Origin: Halobacteria archaeon HArc-gm2
GTDB lineage: Archaea; Halobacteriota; Halobacteria; Halobacteriales; Haloarculaceae
Reading direction: 5' to 3'
Assembly: GCA_025517465.1 (NCBI GenBank)
Contig: JAOPKE010000001.1
Coordinates: forward strand, 897,657-961,656
Length of the DNA: 64,000 nucleotides
Shown here piece by piece: positions 9,206 through 18,234 of the stretch. The notes below the pieces were generated by a model that saw only the letters and a program-made list of their open reading frames with translations, had not been told where the DNA came from and searched no databases. The position numbers were made by a program, and so were the translations under genes. Position 1 is the stretch's first letter; each line of letters starts with the position of its first letter.

Positions 9206-10549
9206 CTACGAGTCGCGTTCTTCGACCCGCATCCGCATCGTCTGCCGGGGATGGATAGTCAGGGACGGCTGGAGCTCCAGCGGTGTCTCCCCGAGAAACT
9301 TCAGGGAGTAGTCGCTCGCGATGGTCGCGAGAATGAGTTGCGCTTCGAGCATCGCGAGGTGTTTCCCGATACAGTGGCGCGGGCCGCCGCCGAACGGGAA
9401 GTAGGTGAAGCGGTGTCGATCCACCTGCCGCTCCGGCCGCCAGCGGTCGGGGTCGAACGTCTCCGGATCGTCCCAGAAGCGGTCCGAACGGTGGACGGCC
9501 CACTGGGGTAGCATGATCGACGCCCCCTCCGGGATCTGATAGCCCGACAGCTCCACCGGCTCCGTCGGCGTCCGGAAGAGCGTATACACCGGCGGGTAGA
9601 GCCGCATCGCCTCGTTGATCACCCGCTCCACGTACTCGAACTCGCGTACGTGCGCCATCGCCGGCCGCTCACCTGCGAGGACGTCGTCGACTTCCTCGTG
9701 GACTCGCCGCTCGACGTCCGGGTGCTCGGAGAGGAGGAACCACGTGTACGTCAGGGTCAGCGCCGTCGTGTCGTGGCCGGCGAGCAGCATCGTCATCAGT
9801 TCGTCGCGCAGTTGCTCCGGGGACTGCTCGCCCCGGTCGCGAGCCCGGAGCAGGACCGACAGGAAGTCCATCGGGCCGTCGTCCTCCGTCCCCGTCTCCC
9901 TCTCGCGCTGTGCAATGATATCGTCGAGCACGTCCTCGAGGTTCGCTATCGCCGTGGAAAACTCACCGTCGCCGGGTAGCGGCATCCACGACGGGGCCGC
10001 GAAGCGGAACGGATTCGGTTCGAAGCGCCGACCCAGCGGGACGAGCTGGTCCTGGATGGTTCGAACACGCTCCTCGGGGAGTTCGACCCCCAGCATGAGG
10101 TCGAGGATGACGTCGAGCGTGACCGTGGTCATGGCTCGCTCGACGTCCATCTCGTCGCCGGGCACCCAGTGCGCGACGAGATCCTCGGCGTGATCGGTGA
10201 TACGGTCGCCCACGCCCGCCAATCTGGACATGCTGAACGCGGGATTCGCCAGCGTTCGCTGGCGTTCCCACGTCTCACCCTCGCTGAGCAACAGGCCAGA
10301 GCCGAGCAGGTCGCCGAGCGCGTCGTTCTGGAAGTCCGGCTTCCGGAACCGGTCGGCCTCGGAGACGAGGACCTGCTCGATGGCGACTGGATCGGCGAGC
10401 ATGTACGTGTCGAGGGGGCCCATGTCGAACCTCGCGACGTCGCCGTAGGCCGACTCCACTGCCTCCACGAAGCGAAACGGATCGCGGGAGTAGGTCCGGC
10501 TGCTCCCGAAGAGCGGTTCGCCGTTCGGTCCCGGCGGAGTGTGACGCAT
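9206..10549 (-). CDS. cytochrome P450
   Basis: 447 residues, full-length soluble (prokaryotic-type) P450. The heme-ligand motif FGGGPRHCIG places the axial Cys at residue 393. The I-helix oxygen-activation motif is AGHDTT; the ExxR of the K-helix is in EAMRLYPP. No transmembrane anchor is present. Substrate unknown; no ferredoxin or reductase partner gene is adjacent. It separates rps2 and mvk in an otherwise housekeeping gene block, with hairpin-repeat DNA on its 3' side. Close neighbours upstream are two DUF5518-like membrane proteins. Confidence 0.95.
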   Translation of the reverse strand: MRHTPPGPNGEPLFGSSRTYSRDPFRFVEAVESAYGDVARFDMGPLDTYMLADPVAIEQVLVSEADRFRKPDFQNDALGDLLGSGLLLSEGETWERQRTLANPAFSMSRLAGVGDRITDHAEDLVAHWVPGDEMDVERAMTTVTLDVILDLMLGVELPEERVRTIQDQLVPLGRRFEPNPFRFAAPSWMPLPGDGEFSTAIANLEDVLDDIIAQRERETGTEDDGPMDFLSVLLRARDRGEQSPEQLRDELMTMLLAGHDTTALTLTYTWFLLSEHPDVERRVHEEVDDVLAGERPAMAHVREFEYVERVINEAMRLYPPVYTLFRTPTEPVELSGYQIPEGASIMLPQWAVHRSDRFWDDPETFDPDRWRPERQVDRHRFTYFPFGGGPRHCIGKHLAMLEAQLILATIASDYSLKFLGETPLELQPSLTIHPRQTMRMRVEERDS

Positions 10550-10603
10550 CGGACGTCCTTCGTGCTGTACAGGTATGAACGGCAGGCCGGACTGATCCGG
10601 TTC

Positions 10604-10990
10604 TCAGATCCGTTCGAGCGGGTCGAGGTCCCACGTCGTGTTCGCGCGTATCCAGACGCCGACGACGCCGCCGAGCGCGCTCAGACCGACCGTGTACAGC
10701 AGGAACAGTAGCGCGACGATGGTCAGATAGAGGTCGTACGCCGGCGAGGACGGCGGGACGCCGAAGCCCAGAAACGCCACGACTGCGAACGCGGCCGCGA
10801 AGAGAATTCCCAGCGGAAGCGCCGCGGCGACGCCGGCGGCGGTCCCGATCCCGAGTCCCCACAGATAGCCGTCATTGCGACGCGAAGCGGCCGCGATGCC
10901 GCCGAGCACCGACGAGAACGGGACGAACGAGAATGCGACGGTGATCGCCGCGCCGACACCGACGGCAACGAGCGCGCTATCGCGGTCCAT
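10604..10990 (-). CDS. DUF5518-like small membrane protein
   Basis: 128 residues, about four hydrophobic segments, with glycine-rich 'VLGGIAAA' and 'LGGVVGVWI' stretches like the haloarchaeal DUF5518 family. Function unknown. The start codon directly abuts the stop of the upstream paralogue (TGA then ATG), so the two are likely co-translated and could form a hetero-oligomer. Family assignment is by pattern, not by a search. Confidence 0.75.
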   Translation of the reverse strand: MDRDSALVAVGVGAAITVAFSFVPFSSVLGGIAAASRRNDGYLWGLGIGTAAGVAAALPLGILFAAAFAVVAFLGFGVPPSSPAYDLYLTIVALLFLLYTVGLSALGGVVGVWIRANTTWDLDPLERI

Positions 10991-11380
10991 TCACAGGTCG
11001 ACGTCCGTGTCGTACTTGATGTAGTTACCGACCCAGCCGCCGAGCGTGCTGAGACCCACCATGACGACGGTGACGGCGAGTACGAAGACGGCGACGAAGG
11101 TGAAACTGAACAGTCCCAGGCCGATACCGTCCATTCCGGGACCCATCCCGAGCAGAAGCGATCCGAAGATGCCGAAGACGAGCATGCCCAGGAGCGCCCC
11201 GGGAACGACGGCGATGAGGCCAGAGATGAGTCCGACCCGGAGCCCGTCCGAGCGCGTCCCGCCCTGGAGGTAGCCCGCGACGGCGCCGCCGAGGAACGGC
11301 GCGACCGGGACCACCGTGCTGCCCACTACGGAGACGACGGCACCGACGACGGCGTTGACGAGCGTCGCGCCTTCTTCCAT
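10991..11380 (-). CDS. DUF5518-like small membrane protein, paralogue
   Basis: 129 residues with four predicted transmembrane helices. The 'PFLGGAVAGYLQGG' and 'LSTLGGWVGNYI' motifs match those of the following gene, so the pair looks like a tandem duplication. It is probably the first gene of a unit with the downstream paralogue and perhaps the P450. Function unknown. Confidence 0.75.
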   Translation of the reverse strand: MEEGATLVNAVVGAVVSVVGSTVVPVAPFLGGAVAGYLQGGTRSDGLRVGLISGLIAVVPGALLGMLVFGIFGSLLLGMGPGMDGIGLGLFSFTFVAVFVLAVTVVMVGLSTLGGWVGNYIKYDTDVDL

Positions 11381-11606
11381 GGCGTACTGTTGCCGTGGCA
11401 GGCAGAAATGCGTTCCTCCCTCACCAGCGGCTCCTCACTCGCGTTCGATGCACCGGCGAGTCGTTCGGGAGGGACGTACCAGGCGCTCGTCGGCGAGCGG
11501 CGGGGCTAAAAGTGGTCGCGGAGCGACGACTCATCGAACCATCGGGACGAACGTACCGGCTGGTCGGCGGACGCGTACCGGGAAAAGTGACGAAGTTGCG
11601 CGCGAA

Positions 11607-12398
11607 CTAGAGGTCGCTCTCGAAGTCCTCGAGGCCGTAGACGGTGTCGGAACCGCGGCGGTCGAGGGTCTCGTTGGCGAGCAACCAGTAGACGACGGAG
11701 AGGGCCTTTCGACCCTTGTTGTTCGTCGGGACCACGAGATCGACGTTCGACGTCGTGTTGTTGGAGTCGCACATCGCGATGACCGGGATGCCGACCGTGA
11801 TGGCCTCCTTGACGGCCTGGGAGTCACCGATGGGGTCGGTGACGACCACGACGTCCGGTTCGATGTAGCCGTCGTAGTCGGGGTTGGTCAGCGTGCCCGG
11901 GATGAAGCGGCCGGTGCGGGCGCGGGCGCCCACGGACTCGGCGAACTTCTCGGCCGGGAACCGACCGTACTGGCGCGAGGAGGCGACCAGAATCTGTTCG
12001 GGCTGGTAGTTGGCCAGGAAGTCCGCGGCGGTGCGGATTCGCTGGTCCGTCATCGAGACGTCCAGCACGTAGAGACCGTCGGTCCGGACGCGGTGGATGA
12101 ACCGCTCCATGTCCTTGGTCTTCTGCTGGGTCCCGATGTGGACCCCGGCGCCGAGGTACTCCTCGACGGGGATGAGGAGGTCCGCCTCTTCGTCGGGCAT
12201 GACGTCCTCGTCCAGGCTGGGGCCTGACTCGGGCTCCTCGATCTCTTGTTCGGCCTCGGCGTCGGCCTCGTCGGCGTCGGCGTCGGCGGGCGTTTCCTCG
12301 GTGTCTGGGGTCTCCTCGGCGTCCGGCGTCTCCTCGACGACCTCGTCCTCGTCGTCGGGTTCTGACGCGTCGAGACCCTCGTTTTCGTTGCCGCTCAT
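11607..12398 (-). CDS. rps2: 30S ribosomal protein S2
   Basis: 263 residues. The conserved S2 core begins near residue 75 ('[18 protein letters not shown]') and includes '[12 protein letters not shown]' and '[11 protein letters not shown]'. Residues 1-72 are an added acidic extension with repeated E-E-T-P-D/A-E-like units and Asp/Ala runs. Start ATG at 12398 overlaps the eno stop by 4 bp. It is the last gene of the ribosomal/RNA polymerase operon before the P450 insertion. Confidence 0.95.
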   Translation of the reverse strand: MSGNENEGLDASEPDDEDEVVEETPDAEETPDTEETPADADADEADAEAEQEIEEPESGPSLDEDVMPDEEADLLIPVEEYLGAGVHIGTQQKTKDMERFIHRVRTDGLYVLDVSMTDQRIRTAADFLANYQPEQILVASSRQYGRFPAEKFAESVGARARTGRFIPGTLTNPDYDGYIEPDVVVVTDPIGDSQAVKEAITVGIPVIAMCDSNNTTSNVDLVVPTNNKGRKALSVVYWLLANETLDRRGSDTVYGLEDFESDL

Positions 12399-13600
12399 AC
12401 AGCGTTGTCCTCGATTCGGATCAGTTCGTTCAGCTTGGCGGTGCGCTCGCCCCCGACCGCGCCCGTCTTGATGAACGGGGCCGCGGTCGCGGTGGCGAGG
12501 TGTGCGATGGTCGTGTCCTCCGTCTCGCCAGACCGATGGGAGACGACGGGCTCGTACCCGCTCTCCACGGCGAGTTCGATGGCGTCGACCGTGTCGGTCA
12601 GCGTGCCGATCTGGTTGGGCTTGATGAGGATGCTGTTGGCCGCACCCTGCTGGATGCCCTGGGAGAGCCGTTCGACGTTCGTGACGAACAGGTCGTCCCC
12701 GCAGACCAGCGTCTGGTCGCCGACTCGTTCCGTGAGGTCGGCGAACGCCTCGTAATCGTTCTCGTCGAGCGGGTCCTCGACGTAGACCAGGTCGTACTCC
12801 TCGACGAGATCGGCGATGTAGTCGATCTGCTCCTCGGTGGAACGGACCTCGTCGCCGTAGACGTAGCCGTCCTCGTCCTCGTCGTACAGTTCGGCGCCGG
12901 CGACGTCCAGGCCGAACTGGATGGCGAAGCCGACGTCGTCCGCGACGGTCTCGACTGCCTCGTCGACGATCTCGAACGCCTCGGCGTCGTCGATGGACGG
13001 CGCCCAGGCACCCTCGTCGCCCTTGCCGGCGGCGATGCCGCGCTCGTTCAGGACGTCGTGGACTTCCTGGTGGACCGCGGCGTTGGCGAAGATGGCCTCG
13101 GAGACGCTCGGTGCCCCGATGGGCGCCGAGAGGAACTCCTGGATGTGCGTCGCGTCCGCGGCGTGTTCGCCGCCGCCGACGACGTTACCCAGCGGGGTCG
13201 GGAGCTCGTTGCCCCGGAAGGTCCCGCCGAGGTGCTGGAACAGTGGCGCGCCGAGTACGTCGGCGCCCGCCTTCGCAGCGGCCATCGAGATGGCGACGGC
13301 GCTGTTGGCGCCGATGCCGGAGAAGTCGTCCGTGCCGTCGGCGGCGTGAAGCGCCGCGTCGACGTCGCGCTGGTTACCGGCGTGAACCTCGCCGACGAGT
13401 CGCGGGATGGCGTCCTCGCGAGCGTTGGCGATGGCCTCGCTGGCCGGCAGTTCGATGGCTTCGTACTCCCCGGTACTCGCGCCGCTCGGGGCCTTGCCGC
13501 GTCCGAAGCCGCCCGATTCCGTCAGCACGTCGGCCTCGACGGTCGCGTTGCCGCGTGAGTCGAGGACGCGACGGAGCCGGACGTCGGTAATCAGCGTCAT
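12395..13600 (-). CDS. eno: enolase (phosphopyruvate hydratase)
   Basis: 401 residues. Converts 2-phosphoglycerate to phosphoenolpyruvate. 'GASTGEYEA' near residue 41 is the active-site loop; metal ligands are in 'FGLDVAGAE', 'YVEDPLDE' and 'VCGDDLF'; the signature 'SHRSGETED' is near residue 360. Overlaps rpoK (4 bp) and rps2 (4 bp), so glycolytic and translation genes are coupled, an arrangement common in archaea. Confidence 0.96.
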   Translation of the reverse strand: MTLITDVRLRRVLDSRGNATVEADVLTESGGFGRGKAPSGASTGEYEAIELPASEAIANAREDAIPRLVGEVHAGNQRDVDAALHAADGTDDFSGIGANSAVAISMAAAKAGADVLGAPLFQHLGGTFRGNELPTPLGNVVGGGEHAADATHIQEFLSAPIGAPSVSEAIFANAAVHQEVHDVLNERGIAAGKGDEGAWAPSIDDAEAFEIVDEAVETVADDVGFAIQFGLDVAGAELYDEDEDGYVYGDEVRSTEEQIDYIADLVEEYDLVYVEDPLDENDYEAFADLTERVGDQTLVCGDDLFVTNVERLSQGIQQGAANSILIKPNQIGTLTDTVDAIELAVESGYEPVVSHRSGETEDTTIAHLATATAAPFIKTGAVGGERTAKLNELIRIEDNAV

Positions 13601-13776
13601 TGGTTCTCGCCTCGTCGGACGGTGAAGGGCAGGACGCCAGCGTCGTACTCCTCGGCCGCGATGAGGATCGGCTGGGTCTGATCGGAGTCGATGAGGACGG
13701 GCGCACCGTAGGCGACCTGCAGCGCTCGCGCCCCGATGATCCGCGCCTTCTCGTAGCGATTTTCCTGCGCCATCAT
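13597..13776 (-). CDS. rpoK: DNA-directed RNA polymerase subunit K (Rpb6-like)
   Basis: 59 residues. Matches the RPB6 core: '[21 protein letters not shown]' carries the conserved E-x-A-R-x-x-G-x-R-A-x-Q pattern. Start is ATG at 13776 or the next ATG at 13773; either overlaps the rpoN stop. It overlaps eno at its 3' end. Part of the rpoD-rpoN-rpoK operon. Confidence 0.92.
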   Translation of the reverse strand: MMAQENRYEKARIIGARALQVAYGAPVLIDSDQTQPILIAAEEYDAGVLPFTVRRGENQ

Positions 13777-13973
13777 TGATACGGTGCCACGATGTCGACC
13801 AGATCCTTGTGCGAGACGAGCATCCGGCGACAGCAGTGTCGTTCGACGCCGAGTTCGTCGAGGACCATCTCGGGGTCCTCCGGATCCTCGGCCTCGCGCG
13901 TCCGTGCCTTGAATTCTTCCCAGTGCTCGCCGACGACGTTGCCGCACGTGAAACACCGGACCGGTACCATCAT
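13773..13973 (-). CDS. rpoN: DNA-directed RNA polymerase subunit N (Rpb10-like)
   Basis: 66 residues. The zinc site is 'PVRCFTCG' near the N-terminus and 'RHCCRRM' near residue 47, the CX2C...CC signature of RPB10/RpoN. Two adjacent ATGs (13973, 13970) are possible starts. Lies between rps9 and rpoK. Confidence 0.94.
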   Translation of the reverse strand: MMVPVRCFTCGNVVGEHWEEFKARTREAEDPEDPEMVLDELGVERHCCRRMLVSHKDLVDIVAPYQ

Positions 13974-13984
13974 ATCATATCACC

Positions 13985-14383
13985 TTAGCGGTAGGATTTC
14001 TGGTAGCGGGCCCGCGCGCCGGGGCCGCCCCACTTCTTGGATTCGGACTGGCGAACGTCGTTGACCAGCAGCGAACGGTCGAACTCCATGAACGCGTCGC
14101 GGAGTTCGGCGTCGTTCGTGTGGTCGACGAGCGCACGTGCGATGGCGGTGCGGGCCGCGTCGGCCTGCCCCATCACGCCGCCGCCCTCGACGTCGACGTC
14201 GACGTCGACCGTCTCGCGGAGCTCGTCGTCCGCGATGCGGAACGGTTCCAGCATCTTGAGCTGTGCCAGCTCCGGCTCGACCAGTTCGACCGGCCGGGAG
14301 TCGACGCGTACGCGGCCCTCGCCGTCGCTGATCGTCGCGCGGGCGATGGCCGTCTTCTTCTTGCCAGAGGTGTTCGTTACCAT
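13985..14383 (-). CDS. rps9: 30S ribosomal protein S9
   Basis: 132 residues. '[12 protein letters not shown]' at the N-terminus, '[19 protein letters not shown]' in the middle, and the basic C-terminal tail '[17 protein letters not shown]' are S9 signatures. Overlaps rpl13 by 7 bp. Confidence 0.96.
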   Translation of the reverse strand: MVTNTSGKKKTAIARATISDGEGRVRVDSRPVELVEPELAQLKMLEPFRIADDELRETVDVDVDVEGGGVMGQADAARTAIARALVDHTNDAELRDAFMEFDRSLLVNDVRQSESKKWGGPGARARYQKSYR

Positions 14384-14826
14384 GTTACGTTCGCTCCGAT
14401 AGATTCGCTGACGTCTCCCAGCGAGACGAACTTGATGTTCGACAGTCGGTCGAGCGAGGTGTCTTCGAGGACCTCCGCCTCGTGGTCGTCGTCGCCCTCG
14501 TAGGGGTTGCCGACGTAGACGCGGACGTTCTCGAAGGCCTCGCGGCCGCGGGGTTTCTTGTGTGGCACCATGCCGCGGATGGACCGCTTGAAGATGCCGT
14601 CCGGTCGCTTCGGGTAGTACGGTCCGCGGTCGGAGCCGATTTCCCGTCGCTTCTGGAACTTCGCGACGACGTCGTCCTCGTTGCCCGTGATGACGGACTG
14701 CTCGGCGTTGACCACGGCGACGCGGTCTCCGTCGAGGGCGCGCTGGGCGACGTTCGAGGCGACGCGACCGAAGATGCAGTCGCGGGCGTCGACGACGAGG
14801 TCGGCGTCGAATTCGGCGACGCTCAT
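14377..14826 (-). CDS. rpl13: 50S ribosomal protein L13
   Basis: 149 residues. '[21 protein letters not shown]' and '[21 protein letters not shown]' are typical archaeal L13. Starts within the rpl18e stop (4-bp ATGA overlap) and overlaps rps9 downstream. Confidence 0.96.
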   Translation of the reverse strand: MSVAEFDADLVVDARDCIFGRVASNVAQRALDGDRVAVVNAEQSVITGNEDDVVAKFQKRREIGSDRGPYYPKRPDGIFKRSIRGMVPHKKPRGREAFENVRVYVGNPYEGDDDHEAEVLEDTSLDRLSNIKFVSLGDVSESIGANVTW

Positions 14827-15173
14827 CGGATCACCCGTACCTGTGAGCCTTCGGGGTTGTTTTCGATTGCCTGTTCGAGTGATACGGCATCTCCGACCTG
14901 GTCGATCTTCTGCTCGGCGGTACCGGAGAAGTCGACGGCTGCGACGGTGACGTCCTTCTGCAGGACGCCGGAGCCGAGCACCTTGCCCGGCACGACCACG
15001 GTCTCGTCCTCCCGGGCGTAGCGCTCGATGCGCCCCAGGTTGACTTCCGCGTGGGTTCGCCGCGGCTTTTCGAGCCGCTGTGCGATGTCGCCCCAGACGT
15101 CGCCGCCCTGACTGCGGGCGGCCGACTTCAGGTCGGCGATGAGACTACTGAGTCTCGGATTGGTCTTGCTCAT
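14823..15173 (-). CDS. rpl18e: 50S ribosomal protein L18e
   Basis: 116 residues. '[18 protein letters not shown]', '[28 protein letters not shown]' and the C-terminal 'GSQVRVIR' identify L18e. The start is about 20 bp downstream of the tRNA-Leu 3' end, so both are probably one transcript. Confidence 0.95.
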   Translation of the reverse strand: MSKTNPRLSSLIADLKSAARSQGGDVWGDIAQRLEKPRRTHAEVNLGRIERYAREDETVVVPGKVLGSGVLQKDVTVAAVDFSGTAEQKIDQVGDAVSLEQAIENNPEGSQVRVIR

Positions 15174-15194
15174 GACGTTCCTCCTGTGGAAAAG

Positions 15195-15279
15195 TGCAGG
15201 GAGCAGGATTTGAACCTGCGGACCCCTACGGGACAGCGCCCTGAACGCTGCGCCGTTGGCCAGACTTGGCTATCCCTGC
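15195..15279 (-). tRNA. tRNA-Leu (anticodon CAG)
   Basis: 85 nt on the minus strand. Acceptor stem GCAGGGA pairs with TCCCTGC. The anticodon stem CAGCG/CGCTG encloses loop TTCAGGG, giving anticodon CAG. A long variable arm (type II tRNA) and a T-arm GCAGG-TTCAAAT-CCTGC follow. CCA is not encoded. It lies between rpoD and rpl18e inside the ribosomal operon, as is usual in haloarchaea. Confidence 0.96.
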
Positions 15280-15385
15280 GCGTAGTAGTTCGTTCTGGAT
15301 GCCCCCTAAAACCGCTTTCGGTCCTCACGCTAGAGCCGTGGGGCGTCGCGGTCATCGGTGCGGTGGGGGCAGGGGTCATTCTCGC

Positions 15386-16132
15386 TTACAGTTGGACTGC
15401 TTCGCGCAGTTCGTCCGCGCGGTCGCGAATCGACTCGACGGCGCGGAGGGTCAGTTCGTCCACGGTGAAGGATCCGTCAGTCTCGACGTGGAACACGAAC
15501 GCGTTCTCGACGTCGGTGACTTCCAGTTCCTTCCCGGGATAGCGGTTCGTGAGGTCGTTGCCGAACTCGTCGGTGAGGATCAACTCACCGTCGTCCTCGA
15601 TAACGCCTCGCAGGATGTGGGGTTCCTCGTCCTCGAACTCGCCCGTGTCGCCGACGACCTCCACCTGCTGGAGGTGCCGGTAGCCGACCGCGACGCCGCC
15701 CTGATGCTTGGCGTGTTCGCGGCCGCGGTCGAGGACGGCGTCGGCCTCGACTTCGAGGCGCTGGCCGTCTTTCAGGTCGATGATCGGGACGTTTTCGTCG
15801 GCCGGCTGGACGTAGTCGTCGCTGGTGACCAGGTCACCCGAGTAGGCCGTCTCCGGCCCCTCGACGTCGATGGACAGCGTGACCTCGTCGCCGACCTCGA
15901 AGTCGCCGAGATCGGTCGTCAGCGGGACGAGCCCCAGCCGAAGGCCGATCTGTTCGTCGAACATGACGCTCGAGTTCTCGATGACGCGGACCTGGTCGAC
16001 GCTGAACGTCGGCACGTCCGCGACCATCGCCCGGCGGATGCCGTTGGCGAACGCGGGCGTGATGCCGCGCACGAGGAACCGGGCCTCGCGGTCGGTGCGT
16101 TCGACGAACTCGACTTCGTATTCTCCAGCCAT
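15386..16132 (-). CDS. rpoD: DNA-directed RNA polymerase subunit D
   Basis: 248 residues. Archaeal counterpart of bacterial alpha N-terminal domain/Rpb3; scaffolds assembly with subunits L, N and P. '[26 protein letters not shown]' near residue 25 is the dimerisation signature. I see no cysteine in the whole protein, so the ferredoxin-like cluster domain present in some archaeal RpoD cannot hold an Fe-S cluster here. Follows rps11 by 3 bp. Confidence 0.95.
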   Translation of the reverse strand: MAGEYEVEFVERTDREARFLVRGITPAFANGIRRAMVADVPTFSVDQVRVIENSSVMFDEQIGLRLGLVPLTTDLGDFEVGDEVTLSIDVEGPETAYSGDLVTSDDYVQPADENVPIIDLKDGQRLEVEADAVLDRGREHAKHQGGVAVGYRHLQQVEVVGDTGEFEDEEPHILRGVIEDDGELILTDEFGNDLTNRYPGKELEVTDVENAFVFHVETDGSFTVDELTLRAVESIRDRADELREAVQL

Positions 16133-16135
16133 AGG

Positions 16136-16525
16136 TCAGAATCCTGCGTTCTTGGGACCGCGGGTCCCGTCGTGGGGGATCGGGGTCACGTCCTCGATGC
16201 GGCCGATCTCGAGGCCGGCACGTGCCAGCGCCCGGATCGTCGCCTGTGCACCGGGGCCGGGGGACTTCTGCTGGTTCCCACCAGGTCCGCGCACGCGAAC
16301 GTGCACGCCCTCGACGTTCTGGGCCTTGGCCTCCTCGGCCACGACCTCGGCCATCTGCATCGCCGCGTACGGCGACGCCTCGTCACGGTTCTGCTTGACG
16401 ACCGTCCCGCCGCTGGACTTGGCCAGCGTCTCGGCGCCCGTCTGGTCCGTGATGGTGATGATGGTGTTGTTGAACGATGCGTACACGTGGGCGATGCCCC
16501 ACTTGTCGTCTTCAGATTCGCTCAT
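16136..16525 (-). CDS. rps11: 30S ribosomal protein S11
   Basis: 129 residues. '[21 protein letters not shown]' and '[16 protein letters not shown]' near the C-terminus are S11 signatures. Overlaps rps4 by 4 bp. Confidence 0.97.
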   Translation of the reverse strand: MSESEDDKWGIAHVYASFNNTIITITDQTGAETLAKSSGGTVVKQNRDEASPYAAMQMAEVVAEEAKAQNVEGVHVRVRGPGGNQQKSPGPGAQATIRALARAGLEIGRIEDVTPIPHDGTRGPKNAGF

Positions 16526-17043
16526 TCTTGGTCCTCCGCCCGGGCGGGGTGCAGTTCGTCCGCCAGCGAGCTGTTTTCGTCGAAGCCGAGTTCGCCTTCC
16601 TCGTCGACCTCGACCGTCTTGCCCGGTCGCGTGACGCGGGCGTCGCCGACCGTGATGTGGCCGTGCGTGATGAACTGCCGCGCCTGGTCGGGCGTGTTGC
16701 CCAGCCCCTTGCGGTACGCGACGGTCTGGAGACGGCGCTCCAGGACGTCGGTCACGTCGAGCGACAGGACGTCGTCGAGCGCGTCCTGCTCGTCGAGGAC
16801 GCCGTAGCGCTGGAGACGGGCCAGGAACTCCGCGGCCTCGTCCGCTGCGCCCTCGCCCTCGGCACGACCCAGAAGCTTCCGGGCCTCGCGGCGGTAGCCA
16901 CGAAGCTCGGACTGGGCGCGCCAGAGCTCTTCCTTGTTCTTCAGGCCGTAGCGCCCGACGAGGTTGGACTCGTCGGCGATGCGCTCGCCCTGGTAGGGGT
17001 GGTTCGGCGTCTCGTAGAACTTGGTGTTGCTACCGAGCGCCAT
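16522..17043 (-). CDS. rps4: 30S ribosomal protein S4
   Basis: 173 residues. '[18 protein letters not shown]' and the S4 RNA-binding domain '[20 protein letters not shown]' near residue 121. The start codon shares one base with the rps13 stop (TAATG). Short acidic C-terminus is typical for halophiles. Confidence 0.97.
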   Translation of the reverse strand: MALGSNTKFYETPNHPYQGERIADESNLVGRYGLKNKEELWRAQSELRGYRREARKLLGRAEGEGAADEAAEFLARLQRYGVLDEQDALDDVLSLDVTDVLERRLQTVAYRKGLGNTPDQARQFITHGHITVGDARVTRPGKTVEVDEEGELGFDENSSLADELHPARAEDQE

Positions 17044-17579
17044 TATTCGTCACCCTCCTCGCCGGCGGCCTCGTCCTCGGCCATGTCCTCTTTGATGGCC
17101 TCGACGTTGACGCCGATGGTGCCTTCGGTACGACCGGTGGACTTGGTGCGCTGCCCGCGGACCTTCTGGCCGCGCTGGTGGCGAACGCCCTTGTAGGAGT
17201 CGATCATCTGCATCCGGTTGATGTCCTGCCGACGCTGCATCTGCAGGTCGTTACCCACTTCGTGGGTCGTCTCACCGGTGTAGAAGTCGTTCTGGTGGTT
17301 AGCGAGCCATTCCGGGACCTCGTCAGCGTAGCCCTGCACGAGGTCGACGATCGTGTCGATCTCGTCGTCCTCGAGCCGGCCGAGCGTTGCCTGGCGGTCG
17401 ATCCCCGACTTGTCGGAGATGATCCGCGCGGCGCGTCGCCCGATGCCGTTCATATCAGTGAGGGCTCGCTCGACACTCTTCGTGCCGTCGAGGTCCGTCT
17501 GTCCGATACGGACGAAGTAGCGGATGTCCTCCTCCTCATCCGCTTCCTCTTCCGTGTTCTCGGGTTCTTCTGCACTCAT
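17043..17579 (-). CDS. rps13: 30S ribosomal protein S13
   Basis: 178 residues. An acidic Glu-rich N-terminus precedes 'YFVRIGQTDLDGTKSVERALTDMNGIGRRAA'. The C-terminal 'GVRHQRGQKVRGQRTKSTGR' is the S13 signature. ATG at 17579 is chosen because upstream in-frame sequence runs into tRNA-Ser, which is probably co-transcribed. Confidence 0.96.
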   Translation of the reverse strand: MSAEEPENTEEEADEEEDIRYFVRIGQTDLDGTKSVERALTDMNGIGRRAARIISDKSGIDRQATLGRLEDDEIDTIVDLVQGYADEVPEWLANHQNDFYTGETTHEVGNDLQMQRRQDINRMQMIDSYKGVRHQRGQKVRGQRTKSTGRTEGTIGVNVEAIKEDMAEDEAAGEEGDE

Positions 17580-17597
17580 GTGTTGTTGTGTTGTGAG

Positions 17598-17682
17598 CGT
17601 CGTGGCGGGGATTCGAACCCCGGAGGCTGTACGCCACAGAGTTAGCAACCCTGCGCCTTGGGCCAGGCTTGGCTACCACGAC
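17598..17682 (-). tRNA. tRNA-Ser (anticodon GCT)
   Basis: 85 nt, minus strand. Acceptor GTCGTGG pairs with CCACGAC. Anticodon loop TTGCTAA gives GCT, reading AGC/AGU. It has a long variable arm and T-arm CGGGG-TTCGAAT-CCCCG. First element of the ribosomal operon, just upstream of rps13. Confidence 0.96.
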
Positions 17683-17790
17683 ACTTCGGCGTGCGTCCAA
17701 CGGACACACAGTCGGTTGTACTCGCGCCCGCTCGTACGGACTCGGGACCCGACGCCCCTACACGAGTTGTATCTGTGACTCCACGCCCCC

Positions 17791-17800
17791 CATATTTAAA
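17791..17800. promoter_or_regulatory. AT-rich TATA-like element between divergent genes
   Basis: CATATTTAAA is nearly symmetric. On the minus strand it would start the tRNA-Ser/rps13 operon about 80 nt before the tRNA. On the plus strand it lies about 27 bp before a GTG at 17824 and so may drive the small gene there. Confidence 0.5.
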
Positions 17801-17859
17801 CGCAACGAAACGCCGGATCGGGCGTGAACCACTTGCACGCGGCGGGACTATACTCCGGT

Positions 17860-18144
17860 ATGGCACCCACCGTGGTCGACCCCACAGACAGAGCGGCACT
17901 CGCCGAAGCACTCGAACAGTTCGCCGACCTCGTCACGGAACGAGGCGACGGGACGCTCGTCGCCGAGTTCGGTGCCACCGCGCACTTCGCCGTGGAACCT
18001 GACGGCAGCGTCGACGCCGGAATGCCGCTGCACGACTTCGACGGACCCGCCGACAGGCTCGCCTTCGACCACGACGGCGGATCCGTCGACGTCGAGTTCG
18101 ACGCCGACTCGCAGACCGTCGTCTACACCTTCCGTCGACCCTGA
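17860..18144 (+). CDS. small acidic haloarchaeal protein, unknown function
   Basis: 94 residues from ATG 17860; 106 if the in-frame GTG at 17824, which has ideal TATA spacing, is used. An N-terminal helix ('DRAALAEALEQFADLVTE') is followed by beta-strand-like segments ending 'TVVYTFRRP'. It resembles small helix-plus-sheet domains of the amphi-Trp kind, but this is only an impression. Divergent from the ribosomal operon; mrp follows on the same strand. Confidence 0.65.
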   Translation: MAPTVVDPTDRAALAEALEQFADLVTERGDGTLVAEFGATAHFAVEPDGSVDAGMPLHDFDGPADRLAFDHDGGSVDVEFDADSQTVVYTFRRP

Positions 18145-18234
18145 GTGGCATCGGCCTGTCGACACCATCGCCCCACCGACGTCGTCGTACGCACGTCACA
18201 ATCCTTTTCGCCGGCCGACTACCTACCCTACTCC

